64,000 nt of DNA from Tretioscincus oriximinensis (GCA_022410635.1 JAJVDF010000017.1:2207599-2271598); one strand, 5' to 3'. Counted from the stretch's first letter, positions 34,004 through 46,835 are shown. The notes: a model not told the origin generated them from the sequence alone. Made by a program: numbers and translations.

Positions 34004-35596
34004 ACAGCTGTCAGTCAGGTAGCTTGGTGTGCCTACTGATGTGTTTGTGTTGGAGCTGCTTCTGACAGTGGCCATAAAAGATTCAGACAGGTAGGCCTCT
34101 CCTTCTTGCCCTGTGTCCCTCCAGGTCAGGAGCAGTGTTGAATCTTAAGCATTAAAGATGGCACAGAATCTTATGGCATTAAAGAGCCATAATTCAAGGC
34201 ATTTAAGAATGAGATATAAAGAGCTTACTTTATCATTCCTTTGGACTCCTATATTCATGTCCAGGTCTGACAACATATTTTCTAGCTACAGGAATAGAAC
34301 ATCTCTAACAACACAGGCAAGACTATCAACCCACCAACAGAATCATGATATACCATTTTATCACAGTGAATGACCTCCTTCATTTCTTACATTCTTCTAT
34401 GCAACCTGTTTGATAGATTGGAGATGTCCTTGGAATTCATGCTTCCCACCTGTTGATAGAATACATTTTGCCAGACTTCATGGTGTGGTAGAGCAATCAT
34501 TTACCTGAAAAGTATCTAAGGCACAACTTATATATTGTAACACATCCACATTTTCACTACCGATCATGGCCAGTATGCTATAATAAAATGAGTGTATGCA
34601 AGCAAGTATAATGATATGTATATAATAAGACACTCTTAACTTTTTTAAATATTACTCCTATGAACATTTTGCACACAAAAAAGATACGTGCCATTCAACC
34701 CTGAAGTGTAAGATAAGGCTCTGAAATGATATAAGCAATATATTTTGTAATTTGCAAACTGAAATACTGAAGCCCACTTGAAGTCTTTTTATTTTATGAG
34801 ATGTCTTTTAGGGGGAGCATTTTAAATCCTCTAAGCGCAAAGAAAACTTAAGTCAATATCATATAAGACATTCTTAGCACTTGAAAGCAATTTGCTTTCT
34901 GCACACAAAAGAAATCTCTTCCAAAAATACAGGTGGACGAATTACCTCTCATATTTGCAGAACAGTATGTACATTTGACCTCTGCTGTGCTTCACCATTT
35001 TTCATCATATAAACCTTGTTCTCTCAAACAGAACAACTCTATAGCCACAAGGGATATGACATATTGTGTAAGAAATCCAGACCACTTCAGACAACTCAAC
35101 TTAAGAACACTGAAAAGAAAATTATATTCGCTCTTCTGCTCTCAGAGACTTCCACCCTCAGGTATTTTTGTACCTGTGTTTATTGAAAGACTGCTTGGTT
35201 TAATACCAGGGTATATTCTTAACTTATTTAAGACATTGTTATTCAATTAAATTAATGGAATTAGGCCAATCTTAACAAACTGATCTGAACACTACAGTCT
35301 TTAAAAAAAATACAGTGGGCAGAGACTGCAAAACAAATTGTGTAATGAATGAGTAGCCTTCAGCCTCAGTCTTCTAATTATATTAGTCATGTTTATATGG
35401 GTTTTGTTTATCTCTCTTTTTTATGTCCATAATCACAGCACAAAATGCTGCACTATGATTCCTGGTCAATATAACGTTAAGCTTATAGTCAACCATCCTT
35501 CAGCAGTTTCTCTTGAGCATTTTAGGCTATAATGCAACTGTTGGCTAGATATGAATTGATAGTTTATATAATGCTTTAAAATTCATTGGAGAATCT
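34004..35596. other. No gene recognised
   Basis: The frame 34933-35250 (105 codons) has no recognisable domain. No repeats seen. Confidence 0.4.
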
Positions 35597-35668
35597 TAAG
35601 CAAGGTGATCCAGTAGCACCTTAAAGACTAATCAAGAGAAAAAAAGTTGGTAGTATGAGATTCATCCA
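35597..35668 (+). mobile_element. Family G repeat, partial
   Basis: AGCAAGGTGATCCAGTAGCA, CCTTAAAGACTAATCAAGAG and a decayed remainder match the middle of the copy at 28107. Confidence 0.6.
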
Positions 35669-37052
35669 GAATAGTTCTCTTTTTAGAATTATTTCCTCTT
35701 TACTGCATGATAAAAAGCTTATTTTGTCATTTTTGTCAACTTACATGCAAAATTATGATGAGTGAAAATATGGAAGGGATGTTTTCCATCTGGTTTGCCC
35801 TCTCCTTGCATAGTGTGTGCCCTGCCTCTTCATCCAATCACAGNAAGGGACATCCATGTTCCGGGTGCAATGGCTGGAATCTCCCATTTAAACTTCTGTC
35901 ACAGGTGACACATATGGATACTGTACAGCACTATGTACATTAATGGTACTTTACATAATCATTATCATCATCAATCATCAGAATCAGAATAATAGTGTGT
36001 AAGGCTGTAACCAGTCCAGACACTAATGTGACTACATCCTGTCTATAAGTATGGAGCTGGCCTATCCCTAGTTTATCAGATGCAAGGAGAATAGGACACA
36101 AAATGGCATTAATAGCATGACCTCATTGATCACTGATCCAGCCTGACATACCTACATCTATGATTTCTATCACTGCAGGTGCTTCAATAGGAGTTTATAT
36201 CCACCAGACTTTAGATATACAAATTTCTTAATTTCATATTTTTCCTCTAGATTAATGGGGTAGCAAGGGTTCTCTGCCTTCCTGTTTCTTGTACCCAGAC
36301 CTGGATGAATAACTATAATTGTAGTTAACAGGAAGCTCAATAATTCACAGATTAGAGATGTTGTGGTAATCAACAATGTAAGGCACTTTAATTTATGGGG
36401 GGAAATGTCAATTAAGTGCCCTACATGGTCACAGAACATCCACCACCACCCTATTATTATTACTGTGTGTGTGCTGCTACATGGCAGTGCATAACATGAT
36501 GGCAGCAGGATAAAGAGACAGCAGACCAGTGGCAGCTGGCCACTGTTCTCGTGTGGTTCGGCGAACATTCAGAGATTAAAATCAATTATAAAATCTCCTT
36601 TCATAGAGGAACTGCCAACAAATCAAAAAGCTCCAGGCAGTTTTTTTAATTGAAAAAAAGGGTCGCCAATCTCAGAAGCAATGGGAGGGCTGCCTAGGAG
36701 GGGCTACAGTCTCTCTCTTATCTCTGTAGAGGTGCCATTTTGTATTGACATTCAATTTTCAGACTGAGAGAGAGAATGGTAAGTGCCTGAATGTCCCTCC
36801 TCCCAGCCACGTTCCTAACTTTGCCATGGCTGGAGGAACCTGCGCCCACCCACCCCACCCAGCCCCAAACTGCACCAGCCACCGTTGAGTGAGACATGCC
36901 TGGATTTGCCTGTCACCATCCTGCCACCACATATTATGCACGTCCCTCCCTGGCTTCATCCAGTACTCAGCCAGACTTTCACCTGCATTTGACTGATAGT
37001 GTGTGCTTTCATAGAATTGCAGATATGTATTTTATGAAGTTAAAAAATCTTT
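35669..37052. other. No gene recognised
   Basis: A minus-strand frame at 36170-36568 (132 codons) has hydrophobic stretches but no recognisable family; it probably is chance. 36640-36900 is richer in GC than its surroundings, without a recognised repeat. Confidence 0.35.
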
Positions 37053-37108
37053 TACTTTCTTTCTTTCTTTCTTTCTTTCCTTCTTTCCTTCTTTCTGTCT
37101 TTCTTTTG
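37053..37108. repeat. (CTTT)n microsatellite
   Basis: About 13 CTTT units with CCTT and CTGT variants. Confidence 0.95.
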
Positions 37109-38245
37109 ACATAGTAAAAAGCAATTTAAAATATAAATAATAGGCAAATATTATAACCAGCAGCAGTGACCTAAAATATGTCAGCTACCTTTTGTACTGG
37201 TCATCTTGGCTTTGGTTTGCAAAATGCAATATAGACTTTCTCATTAGAACTGACGAAGAGCTGAATGATTTGAGATGCCCCCTAACTCCGCTCTTGAACA
37301 AACTGCTGTGTGACTGAAGCCAGGAGTAGGGGAAGAGGAAGGGGCAACCCCAGTTCCATATGCTAGGAGTGAATCACACAGACACAGAATCTTTTTGTAG
37401 GCAGAGTTTTCTGAATAATTTGAATAAATTAACAAAGTTGTTCAAAACAGCAGCAGCAAAATGACAAATCCTTGCCCTGAATTATACTGCAAAAATAAAG
37501 AATGTATGCATGAGTTTTAGCTAAAGTATGCCAGCAAAAGGAATATAATGTGTTTCTGTATGTGTATCTATGTGATAGAACAGGGCTCTTTTGAAAGATG
37601 CTCAAAGGACTTGTGGAAAGAATTATCTAATTTTAAGAAAATAATCACAGCTTTGATTCCCAAAATTCTCCTCAGAAAAAGATAATGGTTGTGCATTCAT
37701 GTTATTCACCAAAAACTGTCTTCAATACAAATCTGGGTTCAATTATTCATAATTTTTCTTACATACCTTGAACAATGTAAGGTTGTTTCCAGAAACACAG
37801 CATTATGTTAAAGGAAATAATACAGCTGTTGACTGCCTCTCCCTGCTGGCGTTTCATTATTAAGCATGACTTAAATAAGTTGATTTTGAATAGCACACTT
37901 TTGCATTATGCAAGGGACACAGCATTCTGCTTCCCATGTGTAAGCAAAAATGGGCTATGCAAATACTGCATAAGAAGGGTAGGGCTGCATCTATTATAGA
38001 AAAGTTCTCTAAGCAGGTTACTGCAACACACTGAATGCAATATTTAGTTCTAAAATTACTGCATTCTGTCAAACCTTTAGACTCCTGAAAGACACGTCTT
38101 CTTGCCAGTTNTATCTAGCATTTGAAATACAGTTAAACCCTGTTTTACAAGCTCACTTTTAGATTGTTAACCTAAAACTGGGTGTTCAAAAGGATACTAC
38201 GTCTATTGCCTTCCACTTTACTAACTACCAATTTGGGCCCAACTA
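37109..38245. other. No gene recognised
   Basis: Unique sequence. 37840-38080 has loosely inverted words (CATTATGCAAG and ATGCAAATACTGCATAAG) but no clear element. Confidence 0.35.
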
Positions 38246-38448
38246 CAGGGTGCTTCAAAAAATGTATACACACTGTGAATTTCCATAGAAAATTTATTTA
38301 CTGTTCTACAAAGTTAAATAAATAACAAATGTTAATACTGTTCAAANTGGTGACCTGTAGCCTCAATACAATTCTGAGTACGAGTCACCACTGATTCTGT
38401 ACATCGTATGGAAGTTCAAAGTATGTATACATTTTTTGAAGCACTCTG
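38246..38448 (-). mobile_element. Mariner-like MITE, copy 2
   Basis: CAGGGTGCTTCAAAAAATGT at the left, inverted ATTTTTTGAAGCACTCTG at the right, and TA at both flanks (38244-38245, 38449-38450). Read on the minus strand it matches copy 1 through GTGGTGACTCGTACTCA. It then keeps about 50 internal bases that copy 1 lacks, while copy 1 has other internal bases absent here. Confidence 0.9.
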
Positions 38449-38450
38449 TA

Positions 38451-39507
38451 TTATATTACCTATAATACAATCTCTAAACTACAGGAGGAGGGGAAGGGGG
38501 TGATTTCACGTTATTGACTTTGCCTATTCAAAGTTGTGACCCGACTGGCAAATGTGTTCCCCTTGTTGGCATCTTTCATATTGTGAAGAAATTTATTACT
38601 ATTTAAATTATAACAATTATACATAAGTAATTTTTAAAGCTATTTTTGTATGTAGCGAAATGAATGCTAGTTTCAGAATAAAACTGTTTGTATAAAATAA
38701 TAATATTCTACTGTTAGTATTTCAATAACTAACATTTCTGAGCTCTGGTAACTCATAAATCATTGTCCCTATATTTTCCTCCTTAAAATTCTTCAAGACG
38801 CATGTCTCTTCATAGGGTTGTGATCATTAATTCACTGGTACTATCAGCACAACTTCCCTATGAAGAACATTAATGTTAAGTGAACCCACATGACTTGTAG
38901 GGTGTAACTGGCTACTAAAAATATTTGCTTCTTGTACATCAGTGCAGGCAAAACCTGAAATGGTAGCCTATCATTATACCATTTTCCTCTCAAATATATC
39001 TTTAATTAAAAGAGAACAGTGGATTTATACAAGTGGAAATTATTTCATTCTAGAATAAATGGGCACAGTGTTAGTATGGAACTCAAAGTGATGTGATTAT
39101 TACTGCAAGCAAAACAATTGCATCATTTCCAGTAACAGAGAGGTTTTGCCTCCAAAGATCAAATGTGAAAGAACAAGAGTGTGACAAATGTCATTGTGCG
39201 CTTGTCCTATTTATGGCATTCCCCAAGGCTTTTGGTTAAATTCTGTGAGAAGAAACTGCTGATCAAATCCACTAGGTCTTAGATTTATATCAAAGTTCAG
39301 GGAAAGAAAGAAAGAAGAAAGTCCTTTCTGGATCCAAGCACCCATAATCCTTAAATACATTGGTCAATGAAAAAAGACATGATATCTAAAGGTCATAGCA
39401 ATTGTTGTCCTCAAATGGAGTAAAACTTCAAGGTGGACAGATCTTCTATCAGCTCCCATCAATCTGTCTCTACCAACTGACAATACATTGCCTGAGGTGA
39501 CAGATTT
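38451..39507. other. Repeat-poor sequence, no gene recognised
   Basis: No transposon signature. Some parts have even composition but nothing identifiable. Confidence 0.35.
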
Positions 39508-39630
39508 TAAAGAAGTAGCAAAAGGATCTCATTATACCTTAGAGACTAACAAGAAAAAGATAGATGAATCTGAAGAAATAGACCTGTCTACAGACTTATA
39601 CTGCTTACCTTTTTCTTGTTAATTTCTGAT
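39508..39630. mobile_element. Family G repeat, fold-back copy
   Basis: The left part AGTAGCAAAAGGATC then TTAGAGACTAACAAGAAAAA is in forward orientation. From about 39571 the element's own downstream half follows reversed: TGAAGAAATAGACCTGTCTA and CTTATA, ending with CTTTTTCTTGTTAATTTCTG, which is the inverted copy of the ACTAACAAGAAAAAG block. The junction therefore carries a duplicated overlap in opposite orientations, as at 3841. Confidence 0.65.
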
Positions 39631-39805
39631 CAGATACCCCGTTACTAGATTGTCTGAATTAAGTGGCAGAGAAATAACAAACTCCTTCATCAGCTCCTGA
39701 CAATAACCCGAATGTGAATTAAATATGTTTTTATCTGTGACTAGTGGAATTAAGCCCACTTCCTTAGGGATACAGTGGGCTCTAGTATTCTCCCTAAGGC
39801 AGTGG

Positions 39806-40200
39806 CTTTAATTCTTCTTCTCTTCTTCCTTTTCCTTTCCCTCTTCCTCTTCTTCTCCTTTTCTTCTTTCCTCCCATCCCCCCTCCTCCCCTTACTCTTC
39901 TCCACTCCTTCTTCTGTTCTTGTTGTCTTCTTCTTTTTCCTACCTACCTATGTTCCTACCAACCTAATTGCCTATTTTTTCCTCTTCCTCCCTCCTCTCT
40001 CCCTTCCTCCCTCCATCTCCCACCCCTCTTTGTCTTCCCCCTCCCTCTTTTCCTCTCTTTCTATCCCTCCTACCCTAGGGCCCCATCTTATCTTCTTCAT
40101 TTTCTTCTTCTTACTCTTCCTCTCTCCTCCCTCCCTTCTCCCTCACTACCTTTTGTCTTACTGTTGTTTATCCAGGTCCTCCTTTTCTCTCCTCCCCTTA
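39806..40200 (+). repeat. Polypyrimidine tract
   Basis: Nearly 400 bases composed almost entirely of C and T, with interruptions such as TACCTACCTATGTTCC and CTAGGGCC. The long hydrophobic frame from 39775 translates this low-complexity strand and is not a gene. It can serve as an acceptor polypyrimidine tract. Confidence 0.95.
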
Positions 40201-40201
40201 G

Positions 40202-40288
40202 GAGCAGAAAAGTTTTGTCCATTCCTAGAGTGGTCATCGGAGGCACGGAGGCAGCCCCCAAGTTGGCTGGCCCTTGCAGGGCCTAAAG
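40202..40288 (+). other. Candidate exon bounded by strong splice sites
   Basis: The pyrimidine tract ends CTCCTCCCCTTAG, a textbook 3' splice site, and 87 bases later comes AAAG followed by GTAAGTGGG, a near-perfect 5' splice site. The 87 bases are a multiple of three and one frame is open (AEKFCPFLEWSSEARRQ and onward). It could be a real internal exon of an unseen gene, or a cryptic exon carried by the composite element. No homology is recognised. Confidence 0.3.
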
Positions 40289-40678
40289 GTAAGTGGGCAG
40301 GGGGAGGCTGAAAGGGGTTGGGGACAGAGGAGGAGATGGGGAGGGGGGGTTAGATCCAAAGCTGCTGCTGGAACTCCACGATGGCTGTTTTGGGGTTCTC
40401 CCTTCCCCTTCTCAGATGTTGGGAAGAGGAAGAGGGGAGAGAGTAGTGCTGGTGGGGTATGGGGGAGAAGGGAATATGGAGAAGGGGATGGGAGAGAAGG
40501 AGATGGGGGGTCAGGGGGAAGGAGTTAGTGAGAATAGGCCTGATTCTCCAGGCTCTGTTACTGGGAGCACCTGAAGGTTGTTGGGTATCTCCCTGTAATG
40601 CAGGTTGCAGGATCAGGCCTACTCCTGGATGGAAAAAGGAGGCAGGGGATGATACAGAAGGAAGATCCAGCATATGGT

Positions 40679-40880
40679 GAGGCATTTCAGCAGCCTGGGC
40701 ACCACTGAAATGCATCACCAAGCTGCCAGATGGAGCATCTAGTGGCATGCCATTTTAGTGGTCTGGGTGCCTCTGAAACGTGTCATCAAGCCATCAGAGG
40801 CACGATTCAGTAGTACGCAAGGCCTTTCAGCAGGCCGGGTGCTACCAAAACACCTCGTTGGGCCATTGGGCCAGAGTAGG
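40679..40880 (+). repeat. Minisatellite of about 68-base units
   Basis: Three diverged tandem units start near 40679, 40745 and 40814. Each has a TTTCAGCAGCCTGGG-like block, a CACTGAAATGCATCACCAAG-like block and a GCCA-containing end. A second pair of repeats (TTACTGGGAGCACCTGAAGG at 40559 and TTACTGGGAGCACTCAAAGG at 40901) lies outside it, so a larger unit including this array may be duplicated. Confidence 0.7.
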
Positions 40881-41237
40881 TCCAATCCTCCAAGCTCAAT
40901 TACTGGGAGCACTCAAAGGTTTTCAGGTGTTCCCCAATAATGGAGGCCGCAGGGTCCCTGGTGGGACCCGGACCCACCAACGGTGGGGGAAATGCAGCTT
41001 CCACAATTGTGCCCTCACTGCCCCTGCTATCATAGCTAGTGGTGGTGATGCAGGGCTCCAGAGTGCACTTGAGGTCCCTGTCTGGGATTGTGTGAGGCTG
41101 CGGCTAATGGCACCAGGCTTGTGTGAACACACTATTGCTGGCAGGAGGCAATCAACTGCACAAATGGTCTAGGGACCATACACAAAATGGCGTCATGGTC
41201 TGCCAGGTCATTTGGGCTTTATTGTATAGGATAACTA

Positions 41238-44200
41238 CAGGGGTTCTTTTTAACTGTTATGTTGTAAACCATCTGGTTAAAAAGCATATCAACATAAATA
41301 ATATAGAAATGTTAAAAGAAAACAAAGGATAATAGCTCTGGATTATGATGTTAGCAGCTCCCTTACAGGGATCTTCAAATGCTGGATATTTTGCAGTGAA
41401 AGAAGTTGAGAGTCAGAGACAGTTGCAAATTCAAGAGGTTCCTTTGCGCTATCTAGTGAATGTCATCCCTATGTCAGGGACACCATTACCCTGATGAATG
41501 ATCCAAAGATCTAAATGGACAGATTAATATAGCTATCATTTAGATTTAATTACAACACACTAGGTTGATACTATTGCATGAAGTTCATGATATCTCTACA
41601 GATGGAAGATATTCTCCATTTGTGCCTTTCCATGATAACAAACAAGATTTTCTTCTCCATGAAAAAGGGAAGGATTTCCTTGTATGGCAATGGTAGCATT
41701 AGGAAGGACCCTCCTTACTCTCCTTGCTACATTACTTATCAAAAGGTGAAAGGATTAAAAAGAATTAATATTCTGAAAGCAGATATCATTCAAAGTACTT
41801 TCTCAACCAGGTAAAGAACAAGAGAGGAGAACAGTATGAGCAATGCTTTCGCATTTCCCAGAAAAGCTCTGGGGAAGAAGTACAACCTCCCTGCATGTCT
41901 GAGCCAACTTCAAGCTGTGTAGGAGTAGACATCAGCTTTAGCATCAATTATTAAAGTAGTCACTTCTTCATAAGCTGCGTTAAGATCCTTTGTTCATTTT
42001 TAATACTGTTTACTGACTGTGGGCCAACTCCCTCTTGTTCTGATTGCCTAGCTGAAAGAGAGAGAAAATAAAATGATCTAACTTAACATTGCTTACCAGG
42101 GGCAAGATCTTGCCCAGGTGGATACAGCAGATGGAATTAATACCACTTATACACTGCTTTGCATCCACTAGGGGGACCAAGTGGACAAGCTTCCTATACC
42201 TTTGTTAACTGAGAGGCATCCTGCAAAATTAAAAACCAAACAAAAACACCTGCTTATCTATATATTTTGTACAATTTTTGAAAGAAAGAGATAATGTGCC
42301 ATTTGTCTCACCTGGTCAGAGAAGTCTAGAATTTAGGAAAGCTGAAGATAACTTAATGAGAAATTTACTCAAATTCTTTCTGCTCAGGAACTCAGCTGAA
42401 TATTTCCAGATTACAGTTAAAAAGATACAGCAATTCAAAAATTAAGTGCAACACCTTTCCTCACTCATATATCTGAGGATCAGAATCATCAAGTACTTTC
42501 AGGCCAACTCTCTCAGCTTCATACGTTTCATAGTGTGTGAAGGTAAAGACAGCTTCAAGTCAAGGTCAACCCTTGGTGATAGCACAGATGTGGTTTTCCA
42601 TTGCATTTCCATACAATTCGTTGACTTATTTTATGAAAACAGGAATACATTTATAGTCCTTTAGATTTAATTTTAGATTTAACTGTGAGCTACAATGAAA
42701 ATGAAACAACTTATAAAAATGTGGCAGGGACAACAAGACTGATCTTTTCATATCATTTAGTTTTTGTATCATTTGAATATTTCCGCACTTGTGATGGAAA
42801 GCCAGTCCTGTGATTGGTGGGAATCAAATATCCACATTGTCAATGCTCCACCATACCCAATGTGTCAAGAACAATTTTTCCCCTGGAAGCTATAATTGTC
42901 CGTCCTATGAGAAATTACTGATTCTAATTATCTTACATAGAAGCTGGCCCTACTGGAAGAATCAGAGATCAAGTATTATCTGTATGATGGGCTAAACTGG
43001 AAATTGGAATGTTTGGTTGATTTATTTGAAATCAGTTAGACCGATCAATGAGAATACATATTTGTTAATCATTCATTGCTATATTGTTATTCCTCCTTTA
43101 TTTTGGAGCCATTGTATAGTATTTTTGTTTCTTAAATTCCTTAAAAAGAGTCCACCAACAGCCCCAAGGTGGCATGAAAGGCCTTTGATAAATGTGAATA
43201 AAGACATTTGGTTTTGGAGCTGGCCATTGGCCATTCACGTGTAGTGTACACACCTTTCTCTCACCCAATTGTGATTAAACCTTAGGGCTATACCAGAAGG
43301 CCTGGCTGTCCCCATTTATACCTCTGCTGCACCCTGGACTACGAGTAGGAAATGTTCTAATACTCAGAGGGCAAATGGCAGGGAACAATCTCACCTGATT
43401 GGGAGGTAATGGTCTTCATCAGGTCAGTGAGGAACAGACTGNAATTAAACAAGGTGAATCTGCTGCACTATTCATCACCATTGTGGACTAGCCTCACAAA
43501 AGCCCAGGAGGATTTCTTATTGATGCCATTGCTGTATGGGAGACAAATGTATAGATTAATCCTCCAGTGTCCCTCCTCAGTTTGCAGTACTGTAGCATAA
43601 TACCTTAACAATTGGTAAGGGTACAAAACAGGAACACTGGGATATGACAGTTGACAAATCAAAATATTAAGTGACACTAAAATCACATCTTTTTGTTGTT
43701 TAATAATTAAGTCAGGTTTAACTCTCTGGGATCCGTGGACTGCAGCACAAAAGGCTAAAACATGGATGAAGTAGAATTCATTGGTTCACTTCAAATTGAA
43801 TAGAAGTTTGTGGGCTTTCGTTCATGAACTATTTGACAGTGTTTAAAAAGAAAAAGAAAAAGAAAAGGCCACAATGAAATACAATGAAAATATCATAATT
43901 TTAATCCAATTTCAATCATGAAGAACTGGACTAAAACTCCCCACCCACCAGTTTACCGTAGTTCAGTTCTTTAGTCCTGAATTTGGATTTAAAAAGTATG
44001 TGTCTGCCTCCAACTTTATTCAAAGTGTCAGACAGGGCTCAAAAGAATCTTATTTGATCTATTCTAGTTTGGTTCAAACTGAACTAGACTTCTCAAATAG
44101 GGAAGGAAAGAGGGTTCAGCTCAAATTAAACTGTGTCAAACTACCTAGTTCAATTTTCATGGGATCAAACTCATACTGAATTTGTCCATATCTATGGTTT

Positions 44201-45221
44201 TCCTGACTATGCTCCATTGTCTCCCTGAGACTTCCCAAAATTGTTTATTGCCCTTCAAAAGCACCACAAGTTCAACGTTCAGTCTTCCTTATGACTAAGC
44301 TTTTACAGCCATATACAACTAACAGAAAGGCTTTTGATTATATGCATTTTTGCTGGCAAGATGATATTTATGCTTGTTAATATGAATATTCTGTCCAGGC
44401 TTGCCATATCTTCCACTACATGAATATAAATTCTGAGTTATATGGCTTGATACTAAAATTCAGCACAATATTATCTTTCTGTATTTTTAAGGTGTATTCA
44501 CTAATGAGCAGCCAAATTACAATCAGCATTAAAAATATATAAATATTAATAATACCTCAAAGATGTAGAACTACTTTTGTTAGGATCAATTAAAATGTTT
44601 GAAAATATTGAGATTTGAGATTGTCTAACGTAAAAATATATCTGCTGGGGGAAGCTATTAGCAAGAAATATAAACATAGGTGCCATTTTGTCATTCAAAT
44701 TTTCATAACATTTCAGGAATTGATTTACAAAAATATATCTGCCGACTGTAAGTTGCAAGTAAAGGGGACAAGCACTGATTTCTGCTACGAAATGCCAAAC
44801 AGCTGTTCATTGAACGTAAATGGCAGTTAGATATCAAGGACTGTTAGATACTTTAACAATTTGAGCTTTTTTAGACACTGTTTCCTTATGTAGACCTAAA
44901 CTGTGAGATTTTAAAACATACAATGTGTTAACTTCACACATTCATGATGCTATTACAGGACCTTTCATAGGTGGTTTAATGTATCTGTTCATGTGCATGT
45001 GTGTAGCATCATAACTCATGAGCAAGCATTCATTGAGGCTCTCTATGCATGGATGAGGTGACATGCATGTTTTATCATAGAATGAAGGCCTGCCCTTTAA
45101 TGATGATGAGAAAGCATGGAGCAAACAGGTATGTTCCCTGTTTTCTGTGATTAACTAACATATAAGAGAACAAAGCTGAATATTGTTGTTTAAATATGTT
45201 AATTGGATTTTTATTGTTAAG
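41238..45221. other. Mostly unique DNA, no gene recognised
   Basis: 42530-42610 has AAGTCAAGGTCAACCCTTGG and ATGTGGTTTTCCATTGCAT, resembling the 3' part of a Bov-B/Sauria-type repeat (weak). 43780-44180 has repeated GTTCA/TTGAA words (TTCAAACTGAACTAGACTTC) suggestive of a decayed inverted-repeat element. 43848-43869 is an AAAAAG run. Confidence 0.3.
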
Positions 45222-45290
45222 CACCCTGAGACCTTTGTGTATTGGATGGTATCAAAATGTAAATAAACAAATAAATAACCAAGGTTGTTC
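45222..45290 (+). mobile_element. Family F tail fragment
   Basis: TTAAGCACCCTGAGACCTTT, then a diverged TATTGGATGGTATCAAAATG and AAATAAACAAATAAATA. An old copy of the tail at 20060. Confidence 0.65.
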
Positions 45291-46689
45291 CACATACTAT
45301 ATTTTCTGCTATTGTTGGGAAGAAATTATAAATCTGCTCTAGAAATGTCAGAATATAATAGAGATAGAATTTTATTTGAAACACCTAAAACTCCAAAATT
45401 GGGAGCTTTAATTTGTTCAGCTGTTCCTTTATAAAAAAATTAGAATAAAAGCTGCAACTGACCTGGTGCTTCACAATGCCAATTACAGTCTAAATTTGGA
45501 TAATGAGATTTCATACAGTGTAGTTCTTGGTAGCCATCTGATAACTAATTCCCTTTTCCTGAATGCAAATCAACTATAAATATTCTCAAGCAATCAACAT
45601 CAAATATCCAGGGCTAAAATGGGATTGGCACAGACTGGTGGCAACCCTAATATAACTCTAAAATAATCTATGTTTTATACCCTGCCTGGACCCATTTAAA
45701 GAAAGCATTGTCTCACTTGCAGCATAGTTTTTCCTTTTCTGCTTTTGAAAAATAACAGTGCCAATTGCTAGCAGCTACTTTTCTGCCATATTAGGAGCTG
45801 ACAATTCAACTCTATACAGAAACACCAACAGTCAGAGTAGGACATGGGGAAAGTAATGTGGGTTGTACGAACTTCTCAATATGGCTTACATGTTTTATGC
45901 TGCCCTTTCCTTTCGTCTCATGTCCTTGAACCGTCAAGTCAGTAGCAAAAGTAACTTCAGATTTGGCAGCTGCTGCAGTAAGATGTCAAGTGGTGAAATA
46001 TATACTTTTCTAACAGTAGTTTTTTGGCATTGAAATGCATTACATGACTCCACATATAGTGATGCAATCTTTCCAAGCAAAGGCTTGCTAGTGATGAGAT
46101 GCACAAATATCCTTTCTTCATGAAATGTACTGTACAAACCTTTTTTATGTTATTGTTTTATGTTTCACATCTATCCACAAGACTTAAAGTAGCTCTCAGA
46201 CATGCTAAATATCTGTACCTTGTGAATACTGAGGATGATGTACATAACATTTTTCACCTATCTGAAAGTTTGAGGCTAAAAATATTTCAGAATCAAAGTG
46301 AATTTTAGGAGGAAATAAACTGGAATTGGGAAATTTTGCATCTATATTGCCTGTTCTGTAATTGCCTGGACACCATGTACTGGAGTAAATAATCTAATTT
46401 TGTACTGGAACAAGACCAACAACATTGAGATTACTGTTCCTCTGTGTTTACTCTATGGTGTATCCTCCATGTTGACTCCAAAGCTTGCATCAATTTCAAA
46501 ACCACCCTGAAAGCTCCAATGGCCAGGCACAAACATGTCTGTCCTCAAAACCTGGAGGACAGGTTTAAAAGGTGCAACCAAGTGGACTGAAAAGTGGAGA
46601 CCCCTGTATGAAGCCAACTGTTTAATAGAACATGTGAAAGAAGCAATGAACAGAATCTTACATTTGTAATTAGTGAATAATGAGAGGTT
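45291..46689. other. No gene recognised
   Basis: Unique AT-rich sequence. Confidence 0.4.
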
Positions 46690-46835
46690 TCTTTTGGATG
46701 CCATCAAGAGAGTAGGAGGTAGGCTATAAGGACTGTATGCATTTTGTTATGTATATTGACTTGATGGAGCTTTGTTTGCATAATATTTTAAATAAAGTTG
46801 TAAAAAAANTAAAAATAAATAAAAAAGAGGGGGAA
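46690..46835 (+). mobile_element. Possible L1-like 3' end with A-rich tail
   Basis: GTATGCATTTTGTTATGTAT and GGAGCTTTGTTTGCATAATA lead to TTTAAATAAAGTTGTAAAAA and a run of A-rich sequence, like the end of the L1 at 30710. No target duplication was found, so this is tentative. Confidence 0.4.

Larger units (their letters stand above)
39742..41237 (+). mobile_element. Composite element: pyrimidine tract, GC-rich body, minisatellite
   Basis: A 1.5 kb block unlike its AT-rich flanks. It opens with TAAGCCCACTTCCTTAGGGA and AGTGGGCTCTAG (small hairpin), then a 390-base pyrimidine tract, then a G-rich body with internal duplications. It closes near CATTTGGGCTTTATTGTATA. The outermost AATTAAGCCCA (left) and TGGGCTTTATT (right) look like weak terminal inverted repeats. 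I do not recognise a named family; the architecture recalls composite retroelements such as primate SVA, by analogy only. Confidence 0.45.

Noticed and set aside
36170..36568. 132-codon minus-strand frame with hydrophobic stretches
   Set aside because: No signal-peptide-to-domain logic, no homology recognised, and composition fits chance in AT-rich DNA.
39775..40311. 178-codon hydrophobic frame resembling a membrane protein
   Set aside because: It reads straight through a polypyrimidine tract, which always yields Leu/Ser/Phe/Pro-rich translations. The splice-site pair at its end is reported separately.
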